Positions 1 to 8,501 of a stretch of 43,287 nt of DNA are shown in pieces; the first letter of the stretch is position 1; each line of letters starts with the position of its first letter. The notes under the pieces were generated by a model. That model did no database searches, was not told the DNA's origin, and saw only the letters and a program-made list of their open reading frames with translations. The stretch comes from Candidatus Tepidiaquacellales bacterium OLB4/UTCHB1 (GTDB taxonomy: Bacteria > Bacteroidota > Ignavibacteria > Tepidaquicellales > Tepidaquicellaceae). The DNA is taken from assembly GCA_002050165.1 (NCBI GenBank), contig MWSW01000015.1, positions 1 to 43,287 on the forward strand. The letters run 5' to 3'. Made by a program: the position numbers and the translations under genes.

Positions 1-17
1 CAGGACGACAAATGTCG

Positions 18-450
18 TTATTTTACCAACACCATCTTCCCTGAAATTTTATATTCTCCTGATTGCAAAATATAATAATAAATTCCGCTCGAAAGGTCTG
101 AAGCATCAAACTCATATTCATAACTTCCCGGGTTTATAACCTGATTTGCCAAATCGGAAATTTCCCGCCCGAGAATGTTAAACACACTTAGCCTTACATT
201 TGAACCGGACACCGGAATATCGAATTTTATTCTTGTTTATGGATTGTATGGATTAGAATAGTTCTGGTGCAGAGAGAGTTCGTTCGGAATTACATTACTG
301 ATATGTTGCAGACCTGTATTTAGTTAAAGAGAATATTCATCTTTCTGAAAAGCTCACTTTGAATTAATTTGAATCCATAGCATCCGCTTGTACACCGGAT
401 TTGTGAAAACGGAAATATTCAACTCAATGATGTGGCGAGTACAGTGTCTC
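18..450 (-). pseudogene. Decayed T9SS cargo gene, C-terminal remnant
   Basis: The last 64 codons encode a typical T9SS sorting domain (VFNILGREISDL, SSGIYYYIL, ending KMVLVK). Reading upstream in the same frame, the conserved QNYPNPFNP box appears as QNYSNPYNP and is followed at once by a TAA. Further upstream the frame stays protein-like (SVFTNPVYKRMLWIQI, then AFQKDEYSL) but is broken by a TGA and another TAA. A different frame takes over near position 430 (KTGDTVLATS), indicating a frameshift. No start or export signal is visible. I infer a secreted-protein gene that has lost function through several nonsense changes and at least one frameshift. The upstream limit is approximate. Confidence 0.7.
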
Positions 451-628
451 CTGTTTTTAAAATGAAGTTGATGGGATTATTGACAGTTTAAAAAATACTG
501 TAACAAAGAGAAGGTCAGAGCACAATAATACTTCCATCGCAAATGAGAGAAACGAATCAATACCTCCATTGATAAGTGAATTTAATCTCTGCGACATATT
601 GAGTAACTTGTAGATTAAATTAATTTGT

Positions 629-2083
629 ATGGCAACGAAAACTCCAATCACGGTAGCTTATGGCGACGGTATAGGTCCTGAAATAATGGAGGCAACTTTA
701 AACGTGCTCGAAGCTGCAAATGCGCAACTTGACATTGAGGTAATAGAAATCGGCGAAAAGGTTTACCTTAGCGGGAACTCCGCAGGTATTGCTCACGAAT
801 CCTGGGAATCACTCCTGAAAACCAAAGTATTTTTAAAAGCCCCGATTACAACTCCGCAAGGTGGCGGATACAAAAGTCTGAACGTTACTACGAGAAAGAC
901 GCTCGGCTTGTACGCTAACATCAGACCTTGCCTTTCTTATCACCCGTTTATAAAAACCAAACATCCGGTGATGGACCTTGTAATTGTAAGGGAGAACGAG
1001 GAGGATTTGTACGCCGGTATTGAACACAGGCAAACTAAAGACGTTTATCAGTGTTTAAAACTGATTTCACGACCAGGCTCAGAGAAAATTATAAGGTATG
1101 CCTTTGAATATGCCGTAACGAACAACCGTAGAAAGGTAACCTGTCTGATTAAAGACAACATTATGAAACTGACCGACGGAATTTTTCATAAAGTGTTTCA
1201 TGAAATAGGGGAAGATTATCCCGATATTGAAAAAGTTTCAATGATAGTTGATATAGGCGCTGCCCGACTTGCGACAACGCCGGAGGATTTCGATGTAATT
1301 GTAATGGAGAACTTATATGGCGACATTCTCTCAGACGTTGCCGCACAAATGACCGGTTCCGTCGGACTTGCGGGATCCGCCAATATCGGGGAACAATGCG
1401 CTATGTTTGAAGCTATCCACGGCTCCGCCCCTCAAATAGCGGGTAAGTACATAGCTAATCCATCAGGTTTAATAAAAGCTTCCGTGCTCATGCTGAACCA
1501 CATCGGACAATTTGAGGTGGCAACAAAAATAGAGAACGCTCTTTTAAAACTAATTGAGGACGGGATTCATACTCCGGACATTTTCAATGAAGAAGTGAGC
1601 CGGTTGAAAGTTGGAACCAGACAGTTCACCGAAGAATTAATTGACCGGCTTGGTGAAAAACCCGGTTCTCTCAGGGCTGTGAATTACACACACGTTCCGA
1701 AGAAACTGGCGAAAGTGAATTATATTCAGCGGGAAACAATTGACGAGAAAAAGGAGCTTGCCGGAGTTGATATCTTCCTCGATTGGAATAGCGGAACAGC
1801 GAACGACCTTGGCAATGAACTAAAAAAACTAAACACGGCTAAACTTTCCCTTTTGATGATTAGCAACCGCGGTGTCAAAGTTTATCCCGACGGTTTACCG
1901 CAAACTTTTTGCACCGACCACTGGCGATGCCGCTTTAAAAAAGTAAATGACGTTTCGATTTCAAATTCGGATATTATTGAATTACTTTCAAATGTAAACA
2001 ATGCCGGACTGGAGTTCATAAAGACGGAACATTTATACGATTTCAACGGCGAACCAGGATATTCACTGGCGCAAGGCGAGTAA
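629..2083 (+). CDS. icd: Isocitrate dehydrogenase, Rickettsia/Thermus type with C-terminal extension
   Basis: Oxidatively decarboxylates isocitrate to 2-oxoglutarate in the TCA cycle (cytosol). The 484-residue length and the roughly 140-residue C-terminal extension ending in YSLAQGE match the homodimeric IDHs of Rickettsia and Thermus rather than the 416-residue E. coli enzyme. Visible family motifs are YGDGIGPEI near the N-terminus, the substrate loop KSLNVTTRK, RENEEDLYAGIEH, IKDNIMKLTDG with the catalytic Lys, the metal-binding YGDILSD, and HGSAPQIAG. At the coenzyme site residues 269, 270 and 276 are Gln, Ile and Ala. Ile and Ala are the NAD-type residues where NADP enzymes have Tyr and Val, and Gln replaces the usual Asp or Lys, so cofactor preference is uncertain and may be NAD. 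The start ATG has no clear Shine-Dalgarno. A second, unrelated-type IDH follows after 134 bp. Confidence 0.93.
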   Translation: MATKTPITVAYGDGIGPEIMEATLNVLEAANAQLDIEVIEIGEKVYLSGNSAGIAHESWESLLKTKVFLKAPITTPQGGGYKSLNVTTRKTLGLYANIRPCLSYHPFIKTKHPVMDLVIVRENEEDLYAGIEHRQTKDVYQCLKLISRPGSEKIIRYAFEYAVTNNRRKVTCLIKDNIMKLTDGIFHKVFHEIGEDYPDIEKVSMIVDIGAARLATTPEDFDVIVMENLYGDILSDVAAQMTGSVGLAGSANIGEQCAMFEAIHGSAPQIAGKYIANPSGLIKASVLMLNHIGQFEVATKIENALLKLIEDGIHTPDIFNEEVSRLKVGTRQFTEELIDRLGEKPGSLRAVNYTHVPKKLAKVNYIQRETIDEKKELAGVDIFLDWNSGTANDLGNELKKLNTAKLSLLMISNRGVKVYPDGLPQTFCTDHWRCRFKKVNDVSISNSDIIELLSNVNNAGLEFIKTEHLYDFNGEPGYSLAQGE

Positions 2084-2217
2084 TCTCGCGAAAAAAGTTT
2101 ATTCCGGATGGTCACGGATAATTTAATCTTCAAAACGACTGCGCGGGATAGAGTTCACACAATAAAATTATTCAGGATTTACTCAATTAATAATTAACTT
2201 AATTTAATATTCATATT

Positions 2218-3546
2218 ATGTCAGAACAAAAGATTACTATAAGCAACGGAAAACTTACCGTACCGGATAACCCGGTAATCCCGTTTATCGAAGGCGACGG
2301 TACGGGCAGGGATATCTGGGCTGCCTCAGTCAGAGTATTTGATGCAGCCGTTGAAAAAGCTTACAAGGGATCAAAGAAAATTTCATGGCGGGAAGTGCTC
2401 GCAGGTGAAAAATCCTTTAAACAATCCGGTAGCTGGTTGCCGGACGAAACCCTCGATGCATTCAGGGAATATCTTGTCGGGATTAAAGGTCCGCTTACAA
2501 CGCCGATTGGCGGCGGGATAAGATCGCTGAACGTGGCGCTCAGACAAATGCTCGACCTGTACGTTTGCCTCCGGCCGGTAAGGTGGTTCACGGGTGTTCC
2601 CTCACCAGTGAAGAACCCGGATAAAGTTGATATGGTGATCTTCAGGGAGAATACCGAAGATATTTATGCGGGAATCGAGTTCGAGGCGAAATCTGAACGA
2701 AATGCAAAAATGCTGGAGTTCCTCAAATCTGAATTCCCCGATATGTTTGGGAAAATCAGGTTCGGTACGGAAGAGAAAATCTCCGGATGGAACAATTTAG
2801 CAGGCATTTCAGATGAATCAGGAATTTGTCTCGGCATCGGCATAAAACCTGTTTCAAAACAGGGAACTGAAAGATTGGTTGACGCTGCAATTAAATACGC
2901 ACTTGAAAGAAATAGAAAATCGGTAACTATTGTTCATAAAGGCAATATTATGAAGTTTACAGAAGGAATGTTTAAGATCTGGGGCTACGATTACGCAGAG
3001 CGTGTTTACGGAGATAAGGTTTATACCTGGGGTCAATACGACAAAACGAAAGAATCAAAAGGCGAAGACGCCGCAAATATAGAACAAAAAAATGCCCTCG
3101 ACTCAGGGAAAATTCTTATCAAAGACGCAATTGCCGATATTGCTCTTCAACAAGTACTGACAAGACCGGACGAGTTCGATGTTATCGCCACTCTCAACCT
3201 GAACGGCGATTACCTCTCCGATGCGTTGGCTGCGCAGGTAGGCGGTATCGGTATTGCACCCGGAGCCAATATTAATTATAAAACCGGACACGCTATTTTT
3301 GAAGCAACGCACGGCACTGCCCCTAAATATGCGGATAAAGATATGGTCAATCCCGGCTCAGTTATACTCTCCGGTGCCTTGATGTTCGATTACATGGGAT
3401 GGACGGAAGCAACCGGACTGATTTATAAGTCTCTCGGCGCGTCGGTTGCAAATAAGCGCGTAACCTACGATTTCCACCGGTTAATGGACGGCGCAGTCAA
3501 ATTGAAAACCTCCGAATTCGCCGACGAAATGATTAAAAATATGTAA
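2218..3546 (+). CDS. icd: NADP-dependent isocitrate dehydrogenase, E. coli type
   Basis: A second isocitrate dehydrogenase of 442 residues, co-linear with E. coli Icd. Key parts are [12 protein letters not shown], the phosphorylation and substrate loop [44 protein letters not shown] and [11 protein letters not shown]. The coenzyme-specificity positions are Lys370, Tyr371 and Val377, plus the Tyr and Arg in [11 protein letters not shown]. These are the residues that bind the 2'-phosphate in E. coli, so NADP specificity is well supported. The serine in the RSLNV loop is the residue phosphorylated by AceK in E. coli, but no AceK gene is visible here. It is followed by a strong intrinsic terminator, so transcription of the IDH pair ends here. 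The 134-bp gap to the upstream IDH holds no obvious terminator, so co-transcription is possible. Confidence 0.95.
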   Translation: MSEQKITISNGKLTVPDNPVIPFIEGDGTGRDIWAASVRVFDAAVEKAYKGSKKISWREVLAGEKSFKQSGSWLPDETLDAFREYLVGIKGPLTTPIGGGIRSLNVALRQMLDLYVCLRPVRWFTGVPSPVKNPDKVDMVIFRENTEDIYAGIEFEAKSERNAKMLEFLKSEFPDMFGKIRFGTEEKISGWNNLAGISDESGICLGIGIKPVSKQGTERLVDAAIKYALERNRKSVTIVHKGNIMKFTEGMFKIWGYDYAERVYGDKVYTWGQYDKTKESKGEDAANIEQKNALDSGKILIKDAIADIALQQVLTRPDEFDVIATLNLNGDYLSDALAAQVGGIGIAPGANINYKTGHAIFEATHGTAPKYADKDMVNPGSVILSGALMFDYMGWTEATGLIYKSLGASVANKRVTYDFHRLMDGAVKLKTSEFADEMIKNM

Positions 3547-3567
3547 CCGTTTCCAACAGCTAAAATT

Positions 3568-3601
3568 AAAAAAGCGATCCGCTAAGGCTCGCTTTTTTTT
3601 T
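3568..3601 (+). terminator. Rho-independent terminator after the IDH pair
   Basis: Perfect 10-bp stem AAAAAAGCGA / TCGCTTTTTT with an 11-nt loop, running into a T tract. It lies 22 bp after the stop codon of the second IDH. Confidence 0.85.
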
Positions 3602-3605
3602 CGTC

Positions 3606-3634
3606 TTGACATTAACTTCCATATCGTTTAATTT
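3606..3634 (+). promoter_or_regulatory. Putative promoter for the 2TM/regulator operon
   Basis: TTGACA, a 17-nt spacer and TAATTT lie directly after the terminator and 33 bp before the first start codon of the next gene group. TAATTTCG also approximates the Bacteroidota -7 element TAnnTTTG. Position and spacing are good; there is no experimental support. Confidence 0.45.
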
Positions 3635-3667
3635 CGTAAAGCACTTTAAAAATCAAAGTACTTTACA

Positions 3668-3955
3668 ATGGAAGAAAAAAACATTTCATCAGAAGATGCT
3701 TTGCTGTGGAGAAAAGCAAAAGCCCGTGCAGGATTTAAAAGGCACCTTTACACTTATCTCGTGATTAATGCATTTCTCTGGTTGTTCTGGCTGATCACCA
3801 ATTTTAATTCAATCGGCAGTAATGGAATTCCATGGCCGGCATTTGTTACCCTTGGTTGGGGAATAGGGTTGGCGTTCAACTTTTTCGGGGCGTATATGTA
3901 CAATTTTGACAACCTGACAGAACGCGAATTCAAAAAATTAAAAGAAAAGCAGTGA
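3668..3955 (+). CDS. 2TM domain-containing membrane protein
   Basis: A 95-residue protein with the layout of the 2TM family: a charged N-terminal helix (EDALLWRKAKARAGFKRH), a first membrane segment (YLVINAFLWLFWLI), a short loop rich in Asn/Ser/Gly, a second segment (FVTLGWGIGLAFNFFGAYMY) and a lysine-rich tail (REFKKLKEKQ). The family's molecular function is not established. It often sits beside small membrane proteins and winged-helix regulators, as here. Its stop codon overlaps the GTG start of the next gene (GTGA), which implies translational coupling. Confidence 0.85.
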   Translation: MEEKNISSEDALLWRKAKARAGFKRHLYTYLVINAFLWLFWLITNFNSIGSNGIPWPAFVTLGWGIGLAFNFFGAYMYNFDNLTEREFKKLKEKQ

Positions 3956-4554
3956 AACCGGAAGAATTACATTCAGAAATTCTCTACATAAAAAATATAA
4001 TTGAGGATAGTCGCCGGTCGCTTGTTGAGAACGGTATTGGTTATATAATCTGGGGAGTGATAATTGTAATCGGTCTGATATTTCAGTATCTCAGTTTGAT
4101 CAAAGCAGTCTCAATCAATACGAATTATACCTGGGCTGCAGTTATCGGATTAGGTTGGATCGTCACAATTTTCCTTGTCAGAAAAGAGCGAAAATTAATC
4201 CGGTCGAAATATTACGGTTCACATGTGCTTCGGGCAACGTGGATATCGGCATCAGTTGTAATGACGACCATTGGTTTTATAGGACCGGTTACCGGAACCC
4301 TGCCGGGTTTCAGCATTATTCCGCTGATGTGCAGCGTGCTTGCAATTGCATTTTCTGTGAGTGGAATGATATACAAAGAGAAGCTTATGATTGCATCGGG
4401 AGTGATTTGGTGGATTACATCGGTTATTTTCTTTTTGTGGCACAGTGTTCACTCTCTGATGATATTCGCCTGCCTGATGATCCTTCTTCAGGTGATGCCC
4501 GGAGTCTATTTCTATAAAAAGTGGAGATTAGAGTTTTCCCGCGAAACGGCTTAA
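3952..4554 (+). CDS. Polytopic membrane protein, unknown function
   Basis: A 200-residue protein with about five to six predicted membrane helices. After a charged N-terminal cytoplasmic helix (EELHSEILYIKNIIEDSRRSL) come hydrophobic stretches around residues 28-50, 60-76, 95-115, 118-137, 143-160 and 163-185. I recognise no catalytic motif. It starts at a GTG that overlaps the stop of the 2TM gene by 4 nt, so the two are probably made together. The winged-helix regulator follows 100 bp later. Its role is unknown; a membrane partner or sensor for the 2TM protein is only a guess from order. Confidence 0.8.
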   Translation: MKPEELHSEILYIKNIIEDSRRSLVENGIGYIIWGVIIVIGLIFQYLSLIKAVSINTNYTWAAVIGLGWIVTIFLVRKERKLIRSKYYGSHVLRATWISASVVMTTIGFIGPVTGTLPGFSIIPLMCSVLAIAFSVSGMIYKEKLMIASGVIWWITSVIFFLWHSVHSLMIFACLMILLQVMPGVYFYKKWRLEFSRETA

Positions 4555-4657
4555 GGGCTAATCACCGGGCATTTTCGCGGAATTTAAAAGCTATGAATTC
4601 ATCCGGGGATTGCCGGATTGGTTTCCCGATGAAAAAGGCTAATTACGATTTTTGCAA

Positions 4658-4957
4658 ATGAGTGATTTCAATTACAGGAATATAAACGACATATTACATT
4701 CAAGAATAAGGACAGCCATCATGGCGGTACTTGTAAGCGTTGATGAGGCGGAATTTAATTTCCTCAAGGAGAAGGTGAGCACCACTGACGGCAATCTTTC
4801 TGTTCATCTGAGGAAACTTGAGGATGTAGGTTACGTAAAGGCAAAGAAGTTATTCATTGACCGAAAGCCGGTTTCACGATACTCAATTACATCAAAAGGT
4901 CATAAAGCGTTCGAGGATTACATCAACATTCTCGAATCATTAATTAAAAGCAAATAA
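4658..4957 (+). CDS. Winged-helix DNA-binding transcriptional regulator
   Basis: A compact winged-helix protein of the HTH_34 kind (ArsR/MarR-like). The helix pair FNFLKEKVSTTDGNLSVHLR contains the recognition helix, and LEDVGYVKAKKLFIDRKPVSRYSITSKG gives the wing and following strand. ITSKGHKAFEDYI is the usual C-terminal dimerisation helix start. I place the start at the ATG rather than at the TTG two codons earlier, which would only add Met-Gln. Together with the preceding 2TM and membrane genes it forms a regulator/membrane-protein cassette common in Bacteroidota-type genomes. It may autoregulate the operon; no clear operator palindrome was seen. Confidence 0.85.
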   Translation: MSDFNYRNINDILHSRIRTAIMAVLVSVDEAEFNFLKEKVSTTDGNLSVHLRKLEDVGYVKAKKLFIDRKPVSRYSITSKGHKAFEDYINILESLIKSK

Positions 4958-4964
4958 ACAAATC

Positions 4965-5249
4965 ATGTCACTATTAAATGATGAACAAATTATGGTTGAA
5001 CTTTCAAATCTTGCAGGATGGGAGCGGACGGGTGGATCGTTAGTCCGGAAGTTCAAGACCCATAATTTTCCGCAAACTCTGGGCTTGTGCGTCGCAATCG
5101 GGTCAATCTGTCAGGCTCACGACCACCATCCGGATTTTATGACGTTGAAATACGGTGAACTTGAGGTTTCATTTTCAACCCACTCCGAAGGTGGTATTAC
5201 ACTCAGGGATATTAACGTGATTAAAGATATTCAAAAATTAAATTTCTGA
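4965..5249 (+). CDS. 4a-hydroxytetrahydrobiopterin dehydratase (pterin carbinolamine dehydratase)
   Basis: Dehydrates 4a-hydroxytetrahydropterin to quinonoid dihydropterin, recycling pterin cofactor after aromatic amino-acid hydroxylation; some homologues also help in molybdopterin metabolism. The 94-residue length is normal for the family. Diagnostic motifs are the His-His-Pro core in QAHDHHPDF and the second active-site region FSTHSEGGITLRD. Odd point: the acidic residue usually found four positions before the HH pair (E-x3-HHP) is Gln here. It sits 7 bp after the regulator gene and 5 bp before the TonB-receptor gene, so it appears to be within an operon. No pterin-dependent hydroxylase is encoded in the window. 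Confidence 0.88.
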   Translation: MSLLNDEQIMVELSNLAGWERTGGSLVRKFKTHNFPQTLGLCVAIGSICQAHDHHPDFMTLKYGELEVSFSTHSEGGITLRDINVIKDIQKLNF

Positions 5250-5254
5250 CAACA

Positions 5255-7444
5255 ATGAAAAACTTTCTGCTGATTGTTGTAATGTTTACTTGTCTGGGTG
5301 GATTGAATGCTCAGCAGGTTACAAAAATTTCGGGAAAAGTTTCGAACAGCTCAGGCGAGCCGGTTTACGGAGCCAATGTGATGATTGAAGGGACGATTGA
5401 CGGCGCCACTACTGAAAAAGACGGTTCGTTTGAGTTTGAGACAAAGAAGACCGGTGATATTATTATCCTCATTCTTGCGCAGGATTTCGCCGAAAAGCGT
5501 ATTCCGGTTTCGCTTCAGCCGGGGGTTGACGTAGTCCAGACCATAACACTTTCGAAAAGCGAATACAAGACGGAAGAAATTGTTGTTACCGCCAGCTCAT
5601 TTACATCCGGAATTACTTCGAACACAACCCTGACACCGTTAGAGATTGTACGAATTCCCGGAGCGGATGCGGATATTTACAGGGCAATTACAACTTTTCC
5701 CGGCACAAATCAGGTTGACGAGGGTAGCAGAATCGCTGTCAGGGGCGGTGATCCGGAGGAGGTGTTAACATATCTTGACGGCGCTTCGATTTATAATCCG
5801 TTCCTGTTCGATGGCGTTACAAATACTTCAAGCTATTCCACGATTAATGTATGGGGGCTATCGGGAATAAACTTCACCAGCGGGGGATTCGGCGCGAAAT
5901 ACGGAAATGTCCTCTCCGCGGTGCTCGATTTACAGTCGTTCGATATGCCGAGGTCAACCGGAATATTTGCAATCATCGGACTTGCAAATGCCGGAATTTC
6001 CGGTGTTACCGTATCAAATGACGGAAAATTCGGCGCTACGTTTGAAGCCGGTTATTTTAATGTAGAGCCATTTGTTGCAATCAACGGTTCGGTCGGTGAA
6101 TACTCCCCGATGCCGACAGCGAAGAGTTTTGGCGGTACGATCTCACTCAAGCTTAACCAAACCGATATTTTAAAACTTTACACAAATTACAAGGACGATA
6201 AAATCGGGATTTTCAGTCAAAGCCCGGATTACTCCGGTTTCTTCAATTCGAAATCAAGGAGTTTATTCTCAAATTTAAAATATAAAATGGCAGTTTCCTC
6301 CGTAGGGCTTTTACAACTCAGCGCTTCGGTCAGCTCGAACGAACAGGATGTAAACTACGGTGTGATTGATAACACCAACAAGCTCATTTATTACAAACTT
6401 CGGGGTGATTATTCATCACCGGTTTCTGACGGCTTCGATGTTGCCGCAGGAATGGAATACGAGTTTAACGAAAGCAAAATTAACGGAGTCGTTCCGGTTT
6501 ACAGCTACAATATTAAACCCGGCGCGCCGTCGCTCAACCTTGACGCTTCAAACAATACCGGAAGGCTCGGATCGTATCTCGAAGCAAAATACAGGATAAC
6601 GGATAACCTTTTCTCGATTGGCGGACTTAGGAGCGATTATCACACTTATTCAAAAAAGATAAATTTCGACCCAAGGCTCTCACTGGTTTACGTTTTCGAT
6701 AAATTCAATTCACTGAAAGCAGCTACCGGCATTTACCACCAATACCCGCAAATTCAATATTATTCCCGTACCGGAAATGATAATCTTGATGCTGAAAGAT
6801 CAATTCACTATATACTCGGTTACGAACACAACAACGACAACTTTATTTTCCGGCTTGAAGGGTTTTACAAAGGTTACGCAAACCTTGTCAGGCTCAGCGA
6901 GCAGAGCGGATACATTACAAATTCGGGCGAGGGTTTTTCGCGCGGGATGGATTTGTTTCTGAAATACCGTAAACCCGGGCTATTCACCGGATGGATTTCG
7001 TATTCCTTCGTTGATTCAAAGCGTAAGGATTCAGGTAATTCCGGGTGGAGATCGGCAAATTACGATATCACTCACAACCTTTCAATAGTTGGTACTTTCA
7101 CAATTGACGATTACTGGACAGCGGGATTATCTTATAAAATTTCAACCGGTAAACCATTTACTCCGGTCGTAAGTTCGGCTTTCGATTCGACGCTGAACGT
7201 TTACGTTCCGGAATTTGCGCCGGTTAACAGCGACCGGTTTCCGGTTTATCACAGGGTTGATTTAAACCTGCAAAGATATTTTATTCTGTTTAAAAAGTTC
7301 GTGGTGGTTTTTGCATCGCTGAACAATGCACTCAATACCGATAACCTATACTCCTACACATACAACTTCGATTACAGCGAGCGGTTGCCGGTAAGGTCAA
7401 CCAACAACAGAAGTTTTTATTTTGGTTTTGGAATTCAACTTTAA
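5255..7444 (+). CDS. TonB-dependent outer-membrane receptor with carboxypeptidase-like N-terminal domain
   Basis: A 729-residue outer-membrane receptor. A cleavable signal peptide (MKNFLLIVVMFTCLGGLNAQ) is followed by a carboxypeptidase-regulatory-like beta-sandwich (about residues 24-105, KISGKVSNSSGEPVYGANV), then the plug domain (about 110-215, including IAVRGGDPEEVLTYLDGASI) and a C-terminal beta-barrel ending in an aromatic-rich strand (FYFGFGIQL). It imports a substrate in a TonB-ExbBD-dependent way, but nothing here identifies the ligand. It is shorter than SusC proteins and has no SusD partner. The next gene, 15 bp downstream, encodes an exported helical-repeat protein that may work with it. 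Plug and barrel are both intact. Confidence 0.92.
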   Translation: MKNFLLIVVMFTCLGGLNAQQVTKISGKVSNSSGEPVYGANVMIEGTIDGATTEKDGSFEFETKKTGDIIILILAQDFAEKRIPVSLQPGVDVVQTITLSKSEYKTEEIVVTASSFTSGITSNTTLTPLEIVRIPGADADIYRAITTFPGTNQVDEGSRIAVRGGDPEEVLTYLDGASIYNPFLFDGVTNTSSYSTINVWGLSGINFTSGGFGAKYGNVLSAVLDLQSFDMPRSTGIFAIIGLANAGISGVTVSNDGKFGATFEAGYFNVEPFVAINGSVGEYSPMPTAKSFGGTISLKLNQTDILKLYTNYKDDKIGIFSQSPDYSGFFNSKSRSLFSNLKYKMAVSSVGLLQLSASVSSNEQDVNYGVIDNTNKLIYYKLRGDYSSPVSDGFDVAAGMEYEFNESKINGVVPVYSYNIKPGAPSLNLDASNNTGRLGSYLEAKYRITDNLFSIGGLRSDYHTYSKKINFDPRLSLVYVFDKFNSLKAATGIYHQYPQIQYYSRTGNDNLDAERSIHYILGYEHNNDNFIFRLEGFYKGYANLVRLSEQSGYITNSGEGFSRGMDLFLKYRKPGLFTGWISYSFVDSKRKDSGNSGWRSANYDITHNLSIVGTFTIDDYWTAGLSYKISTGKPFTPVVSSAFDSTLNVYVPEFAPVNSDRFPVYHRVDLNLQRYFILFKKFVVVFASLNNALNTDNLYSYTYNFDYSERLPVRSTNNRSFYFGFGIQL

Positions 7445-7459
7445 ATTAAAAAAGTAAAA

Positions 7460-8245
7460 ATGAAAACATTCAAATTTGTATTAATCGTTTTATTTTCTTT
7501 AACGGCAGTTTACTTTGCCAAAGCGGATGATTTCTTCGATGCAATGCTTGAGGCTAAGAAGAACCTATACGAGGCAACAGAATCCGGCAACGAAGGCGAT
7601 ATCATTAAAGCCAGAGGGCAGTTCGAGAGAATCAGGCAACTGAATCAGGATGTCTGGCTGGTGGATTACTGGATTGCGATGGCAGATTACAATATCGCCA
7701 TGATCGGATCGGGTGAAAACGATATGGAAAAAGTGAAGAAATACACCAAACTCGGGCTTGAGAGAATTGACGGATCAATCCTCCAACGTTACGATTTCGC
7801 CGATTCTTACGTTTTACAACTAATGCTCATTTTCAACCGGTGGATGTACGAAAGCGATCAGATGGAGTCAATTATGTCCGCAACGCAGTCGGCTGAAACC
7901 GCAGCTTTGGAAAACGACCCGAACAACCCGCGGTACTGGTTAGTTAAAGGTATCTCTCAGTTTTACACCCCTGAACCATTCGGCGGTGGCGTTGATAATG
8001 CTCTGGTATCGTTCGCCAAATCGGAATCGCTTTTCAAAACCTTCGTTCCCGAATCCGAAATTTATCCCGACTGGGGCGAAGAGATTATTAACGGTTACAT
8101 CGCACTCGCACACCTGAAACGTAACGATGAGGGCGATATAGAAATTGCGAAAACTTATATTGACAAAGCGCTCGAAATTTCCCCCGACTCAGAATTCATT
8201 AAAAATATTGTGATGAAGGAATATAACAGCAAATCGGGGAAGTGA
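7460..8245 (+). CDS. Exported TPR-like helical-repeat protein
   Basis: A 261-residue protein with a clear signal peptide (hydrophobic stretch to about residue 20, cleavage near YFAKA/DD). The mature part is all-helical, with TPR-like pairs such as AETAALENDPNNPRYWLVKG and IAKTYIDKALEISPDSEFI. The segment FYTPEPFGGGVDNAL resembles the GGG loop seen in exported TPR proteins coded next to TonB receptors. It starts 15 bp after the TonB-receptor stop, so the two are probably co-expressed. A periplasmic adaptor or scaffold role with the receptor is inferred from context only. Confidence 0.75.
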   Translation: MKTFKFVLIVLFSLTAVYFAKADDFFDAMLEAKKNLYEATESGNEGDIIKARGQFERIRQLNQDVWLVDYWIAMADYNIAMIGSGENDMEKVKKYTKLGLERIDGSILQRYDFADSYVLQLMLIFNRWMYESDQMESIMSATQSAETAALENDPNNPRYWLVKGISQFYTPEPFGGGVDNALVSFAKSESLFKTFVPESEIYPDWGEEIINGYIALAHLKRNDEGDIEIAKTYIDKALEISPDSEFIKNIVMKEYNSKSGK

Positions 8246-8287
8246 AATTTTGTTGGCGGAAAGAAAAAACGGTTGCGGTTAAATAAT

Positions 8288-8324
8288 AAAAAACCCCCGG
8301 GTCATAGGGGGGAGTACCCGGGGG
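8288..8324 (-). terminator. GC-rich terminator on the minus strand
   Basis: Perfect 9-bp stem CCCCCGGGT / ACCCGGGGG with a 13-nt loop. Read on the minus strand the hairpin is followed by TTTTTTATT, so it fits termination of the minus-strand gene whose stop lies 178 bp away. On the plus strand there is no T run. Its GC content stands out from the AT-rich surroundings. Confidence 0.65.
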
Positions 8325-8390
8325 AAGTAAATAAATGAAGAAGCAAAACATTTATTTGCGGTTAAACACCGCTTATCTAAAAGAACAAGT

Positions 8391-8404
8391 GAGTCAACTG
8401 ACTC
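8391..8404. promoter_or_regulatory. Short perfect inverted repeat, possible operator
   Basis: GAGTCA-AC-TGACTC is a perfect 6-bp inverted repeat in the 255-bp gap between two convergent genes. It is not next to a start codon, so it may be chance or part of a 3' UTR structure. Confidence 0.2.
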
Positions 8405-8501
8405 AATACAAAAATATGTACGATCTATCGTCAAACCAAACCCAAAAAAGTTTAAAACTTATTAGTCAGGGAATAGCCATTTTTCCGGCAGGAATCGCGC
8501 C

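Noticed and set aside
457-651. Minus-strand open frame of 64 codons with hydrophobic character
   Set aside because: Runs into the start of the first IDH gene and has no recognisable motif; probably part of the decayed T9SS remnant or chance.
4155-4517. Plus-strand open frame of 120 codons
   Set aside because: Inside the membrane-protein gene in another frame; no motif, and the main frame has clear membrane helices.
5255-8245. SusC/SusD-type glycan-uptake pair
   Set aside because: The receptor is too short for SusC and the partner has no SusD features or lipobox; it is a TPR-like protein.
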